DNA of 64,000 bases from Enoplolaimus lenunculus (taxonomy: Eukaryota; Nematoda; Enoplea; Enoplida; Thoracostomopsidae). Where the stretch lies: assembly GCA_030248215.1 (NCBI GenBank), contig JASANG010002922.1, forward strand, positions 186,001 through 250,000, in the 5' to 3' direction. The notes below the pieces were generated by a model that searched no databases, was not told the origin of the DNA, and saw nothing but the letters and a program-made list of their open reading frames with translations. Within the stretch, counting starts at the first letter, position 1. Every line of letters starts with the position of its first letter. The translations under genes were made by a program, and so were the position numbers. Of the stretch, positions 23,701 through 34,198 are shown in pieces.

Positions 23701-26679
23701 ATATATTATATATAAATATATATTATATATTTTAGAAGCATGCATGCGGGACCACCCCCGCCAGCACCTGCTCCAGTTTCCAAATCAGATTCGGCCACCG
23801 GTGCAGGGGGAAATAATGGTCGACAAAATTTGTTATCCGATATTCGAAAAGGTACCGGATTGAAGCATGTTGCACACGTTAACGATCGGTCAGATCCGTT
23901 GATCGCTGCCGGATTTGCGCCACGCCGTCAACCGGCAGGCGCTGGGAAACAAGCAATGTCTCCGGATTCTGTTGGTGGAAGCAGTGCAGGACGAGTAAGT
24001 CGTTGTTTGCATTTCCGGATTCGAATCCGCCCGCCAGGCCATTCCTCGTCCAGAGATGAAAACCAAAATTTTGCATTCAGATTTTAGTATTAAAATTGCG
24101 TTTGGCTTCTCGTTCGCTTCGTTTGTGTTATTTTTCGCTGTAATATATTTCGTAGCTCTGCTGGCGAATAATTTGTAGACACGTAGCTGGTTGTTCTCGA
24201 ATTTAATTATTAATCCGGTAAATTGTAAAAAATATGTTTGTGAGGTTCTGTTTTGTTATATAAACCGGTCCCGTAAACCGATGAGACAAAGGATTTCAGC
24301 ACTCCAAAGAAACAGTTGGCCCCCACTCCGTCGAAAACGTTAGCACCATTTGTAAGTCACGTAAATTCCCCAGATACCCATTCTAAAATTTGTTTTCCCT
24401 GATCGCGTGGCATTTTACGCCTGCTTGATATCCTTTAAAGATACAATTAACAATATTAGCTTAGGCATTCTTTGGCTACATTACTTGTATGCAGTGTAGC
24501 ATGTAAAAGTTCTGAAACAAAAATTACACAAAGGTAAACGGCTTAGCAGGAGGCTGTAGATGGTATAACCAAGGCAGTTCAATAATTTCACTTCGTGATT
24601 AGAGTGATTGGTGTTATTCGGCTTAGGAAAATGTTTGGAGAAAGCTTTAGACTTAAGCTCAGGCTTAGGCTTAGGAAAACGTTTGGAGAAAAGCTATTAA
24701 GAAGCTCAGGCTTAGGCTTAGGAAAAGGTTTAGAGAAAAACTTGAACTAATGTTTTACTTACTTTTTCCGAACAAATAATTTCTAGCTATTTCTTGCCTG
24801 TTCGAAGATCTTTATCGCCTGAAATGGAAGTAGGAAAATATATAAAAAATTACTGAAATTTTAGAAGGTTGAAACATTTTTGCGCCAACTCATACCAAAA
24901 AAAAATATTTTTGTGCAAACTGTCTTTCATCAAAACACTTAAAAACTTGAATGCTGTATTGTTTTCCAGGCATCAGCTCCTGCAGAAACCGCTGAATCAA
25001 TGGACGGCATCGCTGGAGCTCTCGCGCGTGCGATGTTTGATCGTCGCGAAGCAATGTCGAATGGTAAAAAACATTTTTTTTTTAATTTTAAGACAATTTA
25101 TTTCACAAAAAATACACATTTCAATTTGAAAACTCGAAGGTTCCGATTCAATACTGAACGCTGCGTTGACCATAAACGCAACCTCGTTGCACTCGTCGTA
25201 GTTCAAATTTCATTTCAAAACTCAATAACTTCAAGTACGTTTTGTTGCCATCGTATGCTACAGTGAGCCAAAACCTACGCGTTTTGGAGACTGTAGATTT
25301 ATTTTCTTGAGAATGCAATTGACATTTATAGACTCTAATTAGGGTTTAAAGACTCTGTCCGGTTACGAAGTGTTTTATTAGTGATACAGACTTCTATTGA
25401 TTGGGACTCAAAATCAGGACCCTATTTTAGGGTTTAAAGACTCTGTCCGCTTACGAGCTCTTATTAGTGATACTGACTTGTATTTATTGAGACTCATAAT
25501 CGGGACCCTATTTCCCCCCTCTTGTTTGGGTCACTACTGTATAGCTTCCGCATTTACCAAGCAAATAAGCGTCTGGTTTAGGTTTAGGTTACATAAATTC
25601 GGAGTCATGCTATATATGGGCTTACCAAATTTCACTTGTTATAAGGTAGGGTCAACGAAAATCGTAACGTTTACAGCTTAATTATTTGTGATTGAAGTGT
25701 ACGACTCACACAACAATTTGCGCGTACACTGCAAAAAATGGTGAGTCAAATTGACTTTCTCCGAAATAGGCTCTACGGGACTACACAAACTGAGTCGAAT
25801 TCGACTCTGCCCGAGACAAACGTGCGACTCAGTGAGTCGAATTTGACTCAGGCGGAGTCGAATTTGACTCGCTTGTGTAGTCCCGTAGAGCCTATTTCAG
25901 GGAGAATCAATTTGACTCACCATTTTTTGCAGTGTAATAGACGTAAATATATACTCGAGAGATTGCTGCGAGCTAACCCTACCCTAACACGTGTCACAAA
26001 TGGTACCACTCGTTAACTCTACCTCATGTGATTCTCGGACATGCAGCACAATTTCATATTTTGAATGCAGTATAACATTCCTTCAGAAAGTACATTACAA
26101 AAAATGGTGAGTCAAATTGACTCTTTCCAAAATAGGCTTTTCCGGACTATACACAATTTGACTCTGGCGGAGTCGAATTTTGACTCAGTTTGTGTAGTCC
26201 CGAGAAGCCTATTTCGGAGAGAAAAAATTTGACTCACCATTTTTTCAGTATACTATAATTTTAAGACTTTAAAGTTGCATGTTGTAGGTAACCGGGGATC
26301 TTACACACAAAAAAGTATTTCTGAATTTATTCAGAAAAGTATTTTTTGTGGCAAATCTGAAAATTTTTTCTGATATTTAAAACAATTTTTGTAAAATATT
26401 ACAGGAAAACGTTTATTTTCAGACTTTATTTCAAAACTATTTTGAAAACTTTTCTGTTTTATAACAGAAATACTTTTCAAGTGCACCTTGTTAATTATAT
26501 TTCTTAAATGTAATAAATTTTTCTTAAATATCAGAAATATTATTTTGCGTGTAACCTGAACCTAAACCTAATAACCGAACCCTCAAGGTTTAAAACACAA
26601 CCAACTAAATTTTGAAAGTATTTCAGATTCAAGCAGTGATGCTGGTTCTAATTCTGACAACGCTGACTGGGAAGATTGA
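17757..26679 (+). CDS. WASP-family Arp2/3 activator, apparently without WH1
   Basis: Actin nucleation-promoting factor. Exons: 17757-18960, 19934-20103, 21781-21831, 22461-22596, 23339-23393, 23736-23994, 24970-25063, 26627-26679. Short Pro-rich exons at about 24300-24351 and 24786-24833 are possible but their phases do not all fit. Exon 1 (401 codons) is Ser/Pro-rich and ends in polyproline runs (such as GPPPPGPPPPP) that would bind profilin or SH3 domains. Exon 2 is basic and then reads NKDDIGLPQDF, like the start of a WASP GTPase-binding region. Exon 4 (DLLKSIGV to EQHGGVEQLRREV) matches the helical, autoinhibitory half. Exon 6 has a WH2 motif, GRQNLLSDIRKGTGLKHV. Exon 7 has the central motif, GIAGALARAMFDRREAM. 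The last exon is the acidic tail ending NADWED. The Met at 17757 directly follows an in-frame TAA and no WH1 exon was seen. The exon 2/3 junction has two consistent readings (20103/21781 or 20105/21789). Orthology to WASP is firm; the exact gene model is not. Confidence 0.87.
19443..19737. mobile_element. Element with TATACACGTG ends and TGCAAG-rich interior (WASP intron 1)
   Basis: Ends TATACACGTGTGCAAG and CTTGCACGTGTATA. The interior repeats TGCAAG/CTTGCA many times on both strands. Diverged kin (CACCTGCAAGTCGTTTGAAT) occur at about 22315-22400 and, weaker, 33105-33190. Confidence 0.65.
20930..21275. mobile_element. TTAGGC-bearing MITE, diverged, in WASP intron
   Basis: Contains TTAGGC hexamers on both strands facing each other and the right end GAAAAATGTTCCGCCCCTGATC. 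The left end is weak. Confidence 0.6.
23009..23197. mobile_element. MITE family D, copy 2 (WASP intron)
   Basis: Inverted ends GCCCCATGTTACTTTTAGGG and CCCTAAAAGTAACATTGGCC, interior TTAGGC repeats. Confidence 0.82.
23645..23735. repeat. AT microsatellite next to a WASP acceptor
   Basis: TATATATTTATATATAAATA-type units in tandem, ending directly at the TTTTAG acceptor of the WH2 exon (23736). The pyrimidine tract is thus replaced by TA repeats. Confidence 0.9.
25305..25545. mobile_element. MITE family E, right half with internal duplication
   Basis: Matches the right half of the family; the segment GGGTTTAAAGACTCTGTCCG occurs twice (near 25352 and 25430). Ends at GTTTGGGTCACTAC. Confidence 0.68.
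25727..25934. mobile_element. Hairpin MITE family A, copy 2 (TA-flanked)
   Basis: Same ends (CACTGCAAAAAATGG and inverse) with TA on both sides. It lies in the last WASP intron. It is almost fully palindromic over 208 bp. Confidence 0.88.
26093..26250. mobile_element. Hairpin MITE family A, copy 3
   Basis: A shorter 158-bp copy with TA on both sides, in the same WASP intron as copy 2. The central GACTC cluster is reduced. Confidence 0.82.
26301..26554. mobile_element. AT-rich MITE with TTACAC ends (WASP intron)
   Basis: Ends TTACACACAAAAAAGTATTTC and its inverse AAATATTATTTTGCGTGTAA; interior TTCTGAA/TTCAGAA repeats. It lies just upstream of the last WASP exon. Confidence 0.7.
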
Positions 26680-26837
26680 GCCAAAGATTATTTTATCAAA
26701 AACAAAATTGTAAACTTTTTTAATTCGTTCAGTTGCAAGTTAACTCAAATCGGTATCGGGTAACCAGTGGGGCGTAGCTTTCATTTTGAGAAATCAACAT
26801 CTGAACAAAGTATTTTCGAGCGAGGGATAACTTATGT

Positions 26838-26986
26838 GGCCCATGTTACTTTTTAGGGACATCCTGATTTCTGGTGGGTCTGTAGCACGGTGCTTACAGT
26901 CCAGAATACATTTTTTTGCTTAGGCTTAGGCTTACGCTTAGGAATACGCTAATCTACTGTTACGGCCCTAAAATGTAACATTGGCC
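26838..26986. mobile_element. MITE family D, copy 3
   Basis: Inverted ends GGCCCATGTTACTTTTTAGG and CCCTAAAATGTAACATTGGCC; short TTAGGC interior. It lies about 160 bp after the WASP stop codon. Confidence 0.82.
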
Positions 26987-27532
26987 ACTTATCTGGTCTC
27001 TATGATCCAGTAAGGGCTATTGTAGGTAATTCCTGGTAATAGTGCTTTTTTCTAGTTTCTCAAAAATTTTTTGGGGGATATGTCAAGGTTAACCTTATTT
27101 CCATTCCATTCGAGTTGCTTGTTTAATGTATAATAGTTTTCAGTTTATAGTTATGTGATTATGTTACACTTTTTTATTCTTAAATATTATCGCGTTTGAG
27201 AAAACTGTTCCAGATTTTAAGCGCTCAGGTCGTTTTCGGCTAAATGCCTTTTTGAAATGTATGATGATTACCAGAAAGTATTGTCATGTTTTAAAATTTT
27301 CTTTATTTTATGACGCAATCAAGGCTAAGATAAGAGCTACCGCTATTATTTCTACGAAGGCTGTACTTCCGAATAGAATCTATTGTTGTTAAAAATAACG
27401 TGGACAATCTCATTGAGGATATTTGAGACTTTGGACGGTGTTGCTTTTAGGGGTCTCCCAGCTACTAAAACGGAACTACAGTATAGAAATATTAGGCGTA
27501 GATCCATCTTTACGCTTTAGGCTTATAGGTTA

Positions 27533-27728
27533 GGGCAAATGTAAAGAACAGCGGCGGAACAGTACTATAAGCATATTCCTAAGCGTAAGCCTAAGCCTGA
27601 GACTAAGCGTAAGAATGAGTTTATTCCTAAGCCTAAGCCTAAGCCAAGCAAAAAATTTGTCTAAAGCTTAAGCTTACTCTTTTCTAATCCCACAGAAAAA
27701 CGTTCCGCCCCTGTTTTTTACATGGGCC
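27533..27728. mobile_element. MITE family C, copy
   Basis: Left AATGTAAAGAACAGCGGCGG, right CGTTCCGCCCCTG followed by ACATGGGCC. The interior holds CCTAAG hexamers. Confidence 0.78.
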
Positions 27729-28285
27729 TAGGTTAGGACGCACTGATTTTCATACCTGTATCAGTGCCGAATCAGGCACGGGTGGGAGATGCCGCCAAAT
27801 TCCAGGGTTTGGGCCCTCAAACTCGCGAGCGAGAAGCAAGACGCATTTTAAAACTTACGCGGTTTTGTTTCAACCGGTTTGGGTGGGGCCCGTTTATGGG
27901 TGGGGCCCCCCAAATGGGGGTATGGGGGGTGGCGGCTCCGGCCCTGACCTGTAGTAAAGCATACTCTTTTAACCATAATTTTACCGAGTGGCACATTCCT
28001 ATAACTAATGTTTATGAACGTTTCCTGTTACATTTTGTTAAGTGGGTCTACCTTGGGACTGGTAAAAATAAAAAAATTTTAGGAGGGGCATACAAGAATT
28101 TTCGATAACTTCCAAGCGAAGTGGATTGTTTTCTAGGGGGCAATGTTTTGATAGTAGAGCGGAGCCCTCCTGGTTCATCTTTGTTTACGGGTCTGGAATA
28201 TAGTTTTATATAAGACTTGTCTGTATTATTAAAGTTTTAAATTAGAAATCAGCTTTCAGTGGGCTACAGTTGTGTTTTCCAATTT

Positions 28286-28493
28286 GGCCCATGTAAAGAT
28301 CAAGGCGGATCTTTCCTGTGGGTCTGCAATAGAGTTAAATCTTTTAAGCTTTAGACTAATTGTTTTGCTTAGACTTAGATTTAGGTTTCGGCTTGTATTT
28401 AGGTTTAGGCAAGTTCATTCTTACGCATAAGCTTAGGCTCAATATGAATATTAGGCTTATACTACTGTTACGACTCTATTCTATACATTGGCC
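28286..28493. mobile_element. MITE family C, copy
   Basis: Left GGCCCATGTAAAGATCAAGG, right TATACATTGGCC. Interior TTAGGTTTAGG-type repeats. Confidence 0.78.
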
Positions 28494-28544
28494 ACGACTT
28501 TTAAAGACATGATAAGCGGTTTTTTTGAATTGCTGGCCAATGAA

Positions 28545-28689
28545 AATAACAGGAGCGGAACAACATGATACGCATATTCCTATAAGCCTAAGCCTCAGCC
28601 TAAACCTAAGCCAAGCGAAAAAATAGTCTAAAGCTTAAGCTAACGGTATTGTAGTCCCACAGAAAAACGTTCCGCCCCTGATCTTTACC
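28545..28689. mobile_element. MITE family C, short copy
   Basis: Left AACAGGAGCGGAACA, right CGTTCCGCCCCTGATCTTTAC; three CCTAAG hexamers inside. It lies about 50 bp from the preceding copy. Confidence 0.7.
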
Positions 28690-29149
28690 AAACTTTGCCG
28701 ATCTCGATTGGCTGGTTTGATATTCGTGTCTCAGGTTTATGCAAAGATCAGCGGCGGAACGTTTTTCACTGGCCGTGTCTTATTAAGCGCAAGAGCAATG
28801 TCTAAACCGCTGCTGTTTATTTCGCGGGCCTTTTCAGACTATTTTTTTGCTTAGATTTACGCTTTAGCATCAACCCAGGCTGAGACTTAGGATTACGATT
28901 AGCACTATTTTCACGCTTTAACCTTTTAGGCTGAGAAATATGCCTAATATAGAGTTACGTCTCCGAAGTGACATTAGCTTTTTTCCTAATAGAGCACATT
29001 TACGAGCGCTGTTTAACGATAACTACGCGTATGTTCAGTGTACAAAATCTCTACAAAACTTTAGATAACCCGAATAAAATAGAAAATATTCATGGGATGA
29101 ACGAGTTCATGGAAACATTTTCAATTTTAATATTCTTATTGCAACAAAA

Positions 29150-32100
29150 TCAAATCAGGATTGTAAGGAATGCGTAGCTAATTGCATAGCTAGTAAAATG
29201 ACCAACAAAATGACACGATTTCAATTGGCTGTTTTGCGTTTCATGCACAGCTTTTGTTTCGTATTCGGCACGGTTTTGCTCCTTCAACTCGAGTTGCTCT
29301 GATTCATTATGCTCTTTTTGTCTTTGATCGTCATCGTTTAACGGAATGTCGCGTGTTTGTTTAGGCTGAGATTTAAGCTGTTGTCTTGACGACTGGAATT
29401 TGTTAGATCTTTTGGTGTTTAACTGCTTCTTCAACCCATTATCGTTGTTTAGCGATACTCTGGTACTCGAGCGAGCGCTTGCCATGGTGCCTAGAGTCAG
29501 CTCTCGGTTCGGCGAACTGGTTTCAATTATACCTTCATTCCAGCTATTGGTAGTATTTGGTGTTAATTTTACGTTGGATTCGTATCCTGATATCGGGGAA
29601 CGGTGGTTTGCATCGACATTGAAAAGTTCATCTCCGCCAAACGTATTTCCGCTATTCGAAAGTTGATTTTTAACAATCGTCCTTGTGTCTAACGTTTCTT
29701 TTGGCATAACCAGTAACGATTGGTCAGTTTGACTACCACCAGAAGACCCAGTAGATGCAGTTGAAGTCAACTCAAATCCACTTTTTGAGGTCAGGGTATA
29801 TTTGGGTGAAGTTGTCAAATGTAAACTGGTGGCACCATTGAAAAGACGACTGGCAGTAGGTTGGGGTGCAAGCTTTAATTGAGAGTCTCGAGTACATACT
29901 TGGTCATACTCGACAGTATTGCAATCATCGGTAATACATGCGTATATGTATAACACTGCGGCACCGTTTGATACTTCGTACTGTGAGCATCCGATGGTCA
30001 TTCCTGCCTGAAACATCAGTATTCTCAAATGTGTGTAGCATTGATCGCCAATTTGTTATAAATCCTGTAGCGGTTTAAAGTATTTTGCCAATGTATTAAA
30101 CAGAGCTGTAACAGTAGTATAAGCATATTCCTCTTAAGCCTAGGCTTAAGTGTAAGAATGGCCTTTACACGTAAGCCTAAGCCCGAGCCTAAGCCTATCA
30201 AAAACAATTACACTAAAGCTTAAGCTTACTCTATTGCAGTCCCGCAGAAAATCGTTCCGCCCTCGCAATTTTACATGGGCCAAATATTTAAATTCTAATC
30301 TAAAGTTTCACACTCTACTATCGCTGAACTAAAATTATGCAGTTTTACATGGTTTCTAGTTTACAATGACGTTTCTGACCGCATTTTACCTCTTCGGACC
30401 ACGACGAGAGCGTACTGCTGTAAAATTGTCGTAGTTTACTGGAAAGTGCAATAGGAAGAACAGACTTAAGCCCAGAGATGGAAGTGAACGGTTCCGTAGC
30501 CATTCCGCCTCACACCGCTCTACGGACGATTTTTTCAAGTTGGCACCAATGGGCTGTCAGTCAATGTGGGAACCAGGACTTCAGACCTTTCAAATAAGCA
30601 GCTGGAAAAGCGGGCTTCCGGAGCGGGGATCGAGCTCTCAGCCTACGGATCGTTAAGCGAACACTCTACCACTTCGCCACGCTGCATGCTGCCAGCAAGC
30701 ATACAATACAATGTGCATTGCATTTATTACATATTATGCACTAGGACAAGCATGTCTCACATGCTTACAAGGGTGTTAAGCAGATACCTCTGCCACGCCT
30801 GTCCGACAAATTTGAAATTATATGCAAATTTTTGCAATTTTTCCATCTCCTCGTGCCTTTAGAACTAATTTAGGTGCAGTTTTAAACTGATTTGGCAAGG
30901 GGCAAACCAGAAATATTTGATAAAAGATGTGAAGATTTTCGATGGTTAATAGTGTGCGAAAAAAATTACAGCCTACTTTCAGGTAAAAATTTCAAAAAAG
31001 CTTTGACCCATTTTTACCCTACATATACGGCTGCCTGCCCCTGTGGTATAATATTTTGACTCCCTATTATATTTTGATTCACCTAATGTAGTGTATTTTC
31101 ACCACCACTATATTTGTACCTTCCATTATATTTCGACCCCCATTATATTTTGACCCAATAACGCATTATATTGAGACCCCATAATAAATTATAATTTGAC
31201 CAAAATTTTACACTGCAGAAAAGGGTGAGTCAAATTGACACTCTCCGAAATAGGCTATCCTGACTACACAAACTAAGGCAAAATTCGACATTGCCTGAGT
31301 CAAATTCGACTCAGTTTGACTCTGGCGGAGCTAATTTCACATCTACTCAGTTTTTAGATAGCCTTATATATACTATACAATATGTAATCATATGGACATT
31401 AATGTTTTTAATAATATATGTGAGTACATTATCAAATGGGTTTATTTTGACGAATACGACACAAAGGTATAAAAGGGAAACTTTCGTAAGTCATTTGATC
31501 GGTTTTCAGTGCAAACAGTCGATGGGACGCAAGCCGTTATTCTACAGTCGGAAAAAGTAAGAGTTGTGGTCGGTAGCGAGATGAAAGATAGGTTTTTACA
31601 TGAGCTACACAGCAGCGATACTGACGGTAGCTATTTTAGAAGCAATGCAACGAGGAAAAAAGTAAGCGAAATGTTCTGATGATAGTGGTACACATACGAT
31701 GTGATAAAATATTATATATGTTGTGCACAATGCCAGCGGTTTAATCCAAGCTTCAAACCTGCTCCCGCGTTGCTGCATATAATTTCTAAAACGTGAAAAT
31801 TTGGAAAATTTCAACCATGTGACGTTTTATACTTTCTGAAGTGTCTTGATTGAAATAATATTATAATGGAGGGGTCAAAATATAATACATTAGGGGGTCA
31901 AAATATAATACATTAGGGGGTCAAAATATAATGGGGGGTGCAAATATAATGGAGGTGAAAATATAATGCATTAGGGGGTCAAAATATAATACAAAAGGGG
32001 CCAAAATATAATGGGGGTCTAAATATAATACAAAAGGGGCCAAAATATAATGGGGGTCAAAATATAATACAAAAGGGGCCAAAATATAATGGGCGTCTAA

Positions 32101-33586
32101 ATATAATACAAAAGGGGCCAAAATATAATGGGGATCTAAATATAATACAAAAGGGGCCAAAATATAATGGGGGTCTAAATATAATACAAAAGGGGCCAAA
32201 ATATAATGGAGGTCAAAATATAATACAAAAGGGGCCAAAATATAATGGAGGTGAAAATATAATACAAAAGGGGCCAAAATATAATGGAGGTCAAAATATA
32301 ATACAAAAGGGGCCAAAATATAATGGAGGTGAAAAGGTGGATGTCCGTCCGTCCGTCTGTCCGTCTGTCCGTCCGAAAAGAATCTCAGGAACGGCTGAAC
32401 CGATTTTGATAAACTTTTTTTGTTTGAAAGCCAATTATCCTGGGGTGTTAACCTCGCATTGGGGTTTTACAATTTTAAGCCGTTTATTAGCTACAGGTTA
32501 ATTTGCATAATTAATTAAGCCTAAATTAGGACTTTCCACAATATTTCACTAATTATTACAGTTAGAAGCAATCTAATTTTAGCATTAAAGGGTTTTTGGG
32601 TGCGAGGAATCTGCGTAGACTGTTTACAAACCTCCAAAACCGATAATTGAGCAGTTAGCTAATAGATAATTTGCATATTAGCATAGTTTATAAGCCTAAA
32701 TTAGGACTTTTTACAATCTTTCACTAATTATTAAGGTTAAAAGCAATATAATTTCAGCACTAAAGGATTTTTACCGTAATTGCTTACGTGTGTTCGAGCT
32801 TCGCTCAATAAATGTAGTCCCACTACGACTGGTATATTAGTGAAGTCAAAATATAATGTGGGTCCAGATATAATGGGAATGAAAATATAACACATTAGAA
32901 GAGTCAAAATATCATACGACACCCCAAAGGTCGGCTAAATCCACCCCGTCACGCTCCACATCATGGGACAAGCGCCCCGTCACCCTTCAACCCCTGGCTA
33001 AAATTTTAAATATTTCATATGATGCATGATATATACCGAGACGAAAAATTATCTGCCACCAAACGTAAGTCCGTTTCCAGTCCAGAGCAGGAATAAACAG
33101 AACACAACTGCAATTGGCAACTTGCAGCTGGAAGGTACAAATCTTATTGATGCAACGTAGAACAAATCTTTCAGCTGCAAGTTGTAACCTTAAGTTCTCG
33201 CTGCAAAAACTGTCGAGATACTTGTGTTTACTTCACCACAAAGACTCCACCACACAGAATAAGCGTGGGCCGAAGCTTAAGCCTGGGCTTGATCAGCCTG
33301 AACCTCAGCCTGAAACCTAAACTTAACCACAAATACTCGTTTCTTACCCGATCCAAGCACGACTGTTTTCGAAATACTGGCTTTGCCATTCTGCCATGAA
33401 TAAGTTCAGTAGTAACACATACGGTACTGTTGATAAGACCTTCACATGAGTAAGGCTCGACTCCATTGCAAGTGATTCCCGTGGGTTCTTGGTCTGTCCT
33501 GCTATTAGCTCTTTGATCTTCGCCGCCGAGGCTGCTATCATCAAGTCCCGGAATTTGAGAAATTTCGCGGCACGAACACTGAAGCG
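29150..33586 (-). CDS. Surface protein with TGF-beta type I receptor-like / three-finger ectodomain, no kinase
   Basis: Two exons are joined in phase 0: 33586-33348 (acceptor TTTTGTAG, donor GTAAGA) and 30007-29150 (acceptor TTTCAG, stop TGA). The first starts in phase 1, so at least one upstream exon with the signal peptide is missing. Visible pattern: LQCSC, then TCNG, YSCEG, NSTVCVTTELIHG (an N-glycosylation site), QSCLDR, IGCSQY, YACITDDCNT. The order of cysteines and the final C-x(4)-CN recall activin/BMP type I receptor ectodomains and other Ly6-type three-finger folds. After the fold come about 220 residues rich in Ser, Thr, Asn and Gln, then a hydrophobic C-terminal stretch of about 20 residues ending AFLTILI. 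That suggests a GPI signal or a tail anchor rather than a receptor kinase. Family assignment is inference from cysteine spacing only; a lineage-specific glycoprotein is the alternative. Confidence 0.55.
30096..30282. mobile_element. MITE family C, copy in receptor-like gene intron
   Basis: Left GAGCTGTAACAGTAGTATAAG, right ATCGTTCCGCCC and TTTTACATGGGCC. CCTAAG-type interior. Confidence 0.7.
30545..30790 (-). repeat. tRNA-derived SINE-like repeat, family S1 copy 1
   Basis: On the minus strand, 30690-30620 reads like a tRNA 5' half and T arm: TGGCGAAGTGGTAGAGTG (box A) and GAGCTCGATCCCCGCTCC (box B). A tail of ATGCAATGCACATTG type follows. The same unit is at 55738-55985. Confidence 0.65.
31211..31365. 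mobile_element. Hairpin MITE family A, diverged partial copy
   Basis: Left end CACTGCAGAAAAGGGTGAG is clear; the right end has decayed. It lies between the arms of the fold-back minisatellite element. Confidence 0.65.
31862..32335. repeat. ATATAATG minisatellite array (right arm)
   Basis: About 14 units, with the central block from 31975 to 32335 being most regular (near-identical 33-36 bp units). The open frame on the minus strand across it, with HYILAPFVLYFD repeats, is a by-product of the repeat and not a gene. Confidence 0.9.
32335..32842. repeat. Satellite-bearing element, family J copy 2
   Basis: Inverse-orientation copy of 9130-10035 with about 2.5 satellite units. It starts with a TCCG/TCTG tetranucleotide run at 32344-32374, then the GAACGGCTGAACCGATTTTG block, and ends with GTGTTCGAGCTTCGCTCAAT and CCCACTACGACTGGTAT. 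It sits inside the right arm of the ATATAATG minisatellite element, whose units resume at 32850. Confidence 0.8.
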
Positions 33587-33697
33587 CTACAAAATATAAA
33601 TTGCATTTGGTAACACTGTATATATATTGATGCAGTGGCATGTCAAAAAAACTAGCAAATTTATGGTAAGCAATGAGACTAAGCGACTCAAAAACTT

Positions 33698-34039
33698 ATG
33701 CAAGTTCCACAATAACATGCATACACCAGGTGACTTTTGAGGGGGTAGTGTCATGTGCATTGAAGCCAAAACGCTTCAGTATCCTGAACGCTGAAGCGAA
33801 AACGCTTCAGTATCCTGGACACAGGTTTTTTGGCCTCAGTATCCAGTCAGTATTCAGGATACTAAAGCTTTTTGGCTTCAGTATGCGGTACACTGAAGCC
33901 AAAAAAGCTTCAGTGTCTGGGACACCGAAGCCAAAAAGCATCGGTATCCAGGATACTGAAGCCAAAAAAGCTTCAGTGTCCATGACATTACCCCGTCAAA
34001 AGTCATCTGGTGTACGCATGTTTATTGTGGAAATTGCAT
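33698..34039. mobile_element. MITE with GCTTCAG array and about 50-bp inverted ends
   Basis: Left ATGCAAGTTCCACAATAACA, right TTTATTGTGGAAATTGCAT, with the inverted match running on through CATACACCAGGTGACTTTTGA. Inside are at least eight GCTTCAGT/ACTGAAGC units in both orientations, spaced by GTATCC and AAGCCAAAA. No coding capacity. It starts about 110 bp from the first known exon of the receptor-like gene. Confidence 0.8.
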
Positions 34040-34055
34040 TAACTTTTGTTCATTC

Positions 34056-34198
34056 TTAGGATGGCGCTATACTTGTCGTGTGGCGCCGGACGGTGGCAGA
34101 AGGTCACGTACGATACCGCTAGGTGACGTACGGTGACGGACGGCGACGGACAGCGACGGACGGTTCGGTACGTCATCAAAGGTATAGCGCCTCCCTAA
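34056..34198. mobile_element. Short MITE with GGCGCTATAC ends
   Basis: Ends TTAGGATGGCGCTATAC and GTATAGCGCCTCCCTAA. The interior is a GGTGACGGACGG-type GC-rich repeat. A similar GACG-rich block without clear ends stands at 39425-39545. Confidence 0.68.

Larger units (their letters stand above)
31045..32915. mobile_element. Fold-back element with minisatellite arms in opposite orientation
   Basis: The left arm (31045-31205) reads TTATATTTTGACCCCC-type units. The right arm (31862-32335 and 32850-32915) reads the reverse complement, GGGGTCAAAATATAATG, in more than a dozen units of about 30-36 bp, the commonest being GGGGCCAAAATATAATG followed by GGGTCTAAATATAATACAAAA. The centre (31210-31860) holds a GAGTCAAATTGACTC MITE and unassigned DNA. 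Arms of this kind are typical of Foldback-type elements. It lies in the intron of the receptor-like gene. No coding capacity is seen. Confidence 0.65.

Noticed and set aside
24300-24833. Two short Pro-rich WASP exons (24300-24351 and 24786-24833)
   Set aside because: Acceptors and donors look good and the reading TPKKQLAPTPSKTLAPF is plausible, but the phases do not connect with exon 23736-23994, so they are mentioned and not placed in the model.
31921-32316. 131-codon minus-strand frame with a repeated HYILAPFVLYFD unit
   Set aside because: It is a translation of the ATATAATG minisatellite.
31862-32335. CRISPR-like array of regular repeats
   Set aside because: Units are contiguous with no unique spacers, and the window is clearly animal nuclear DNA.
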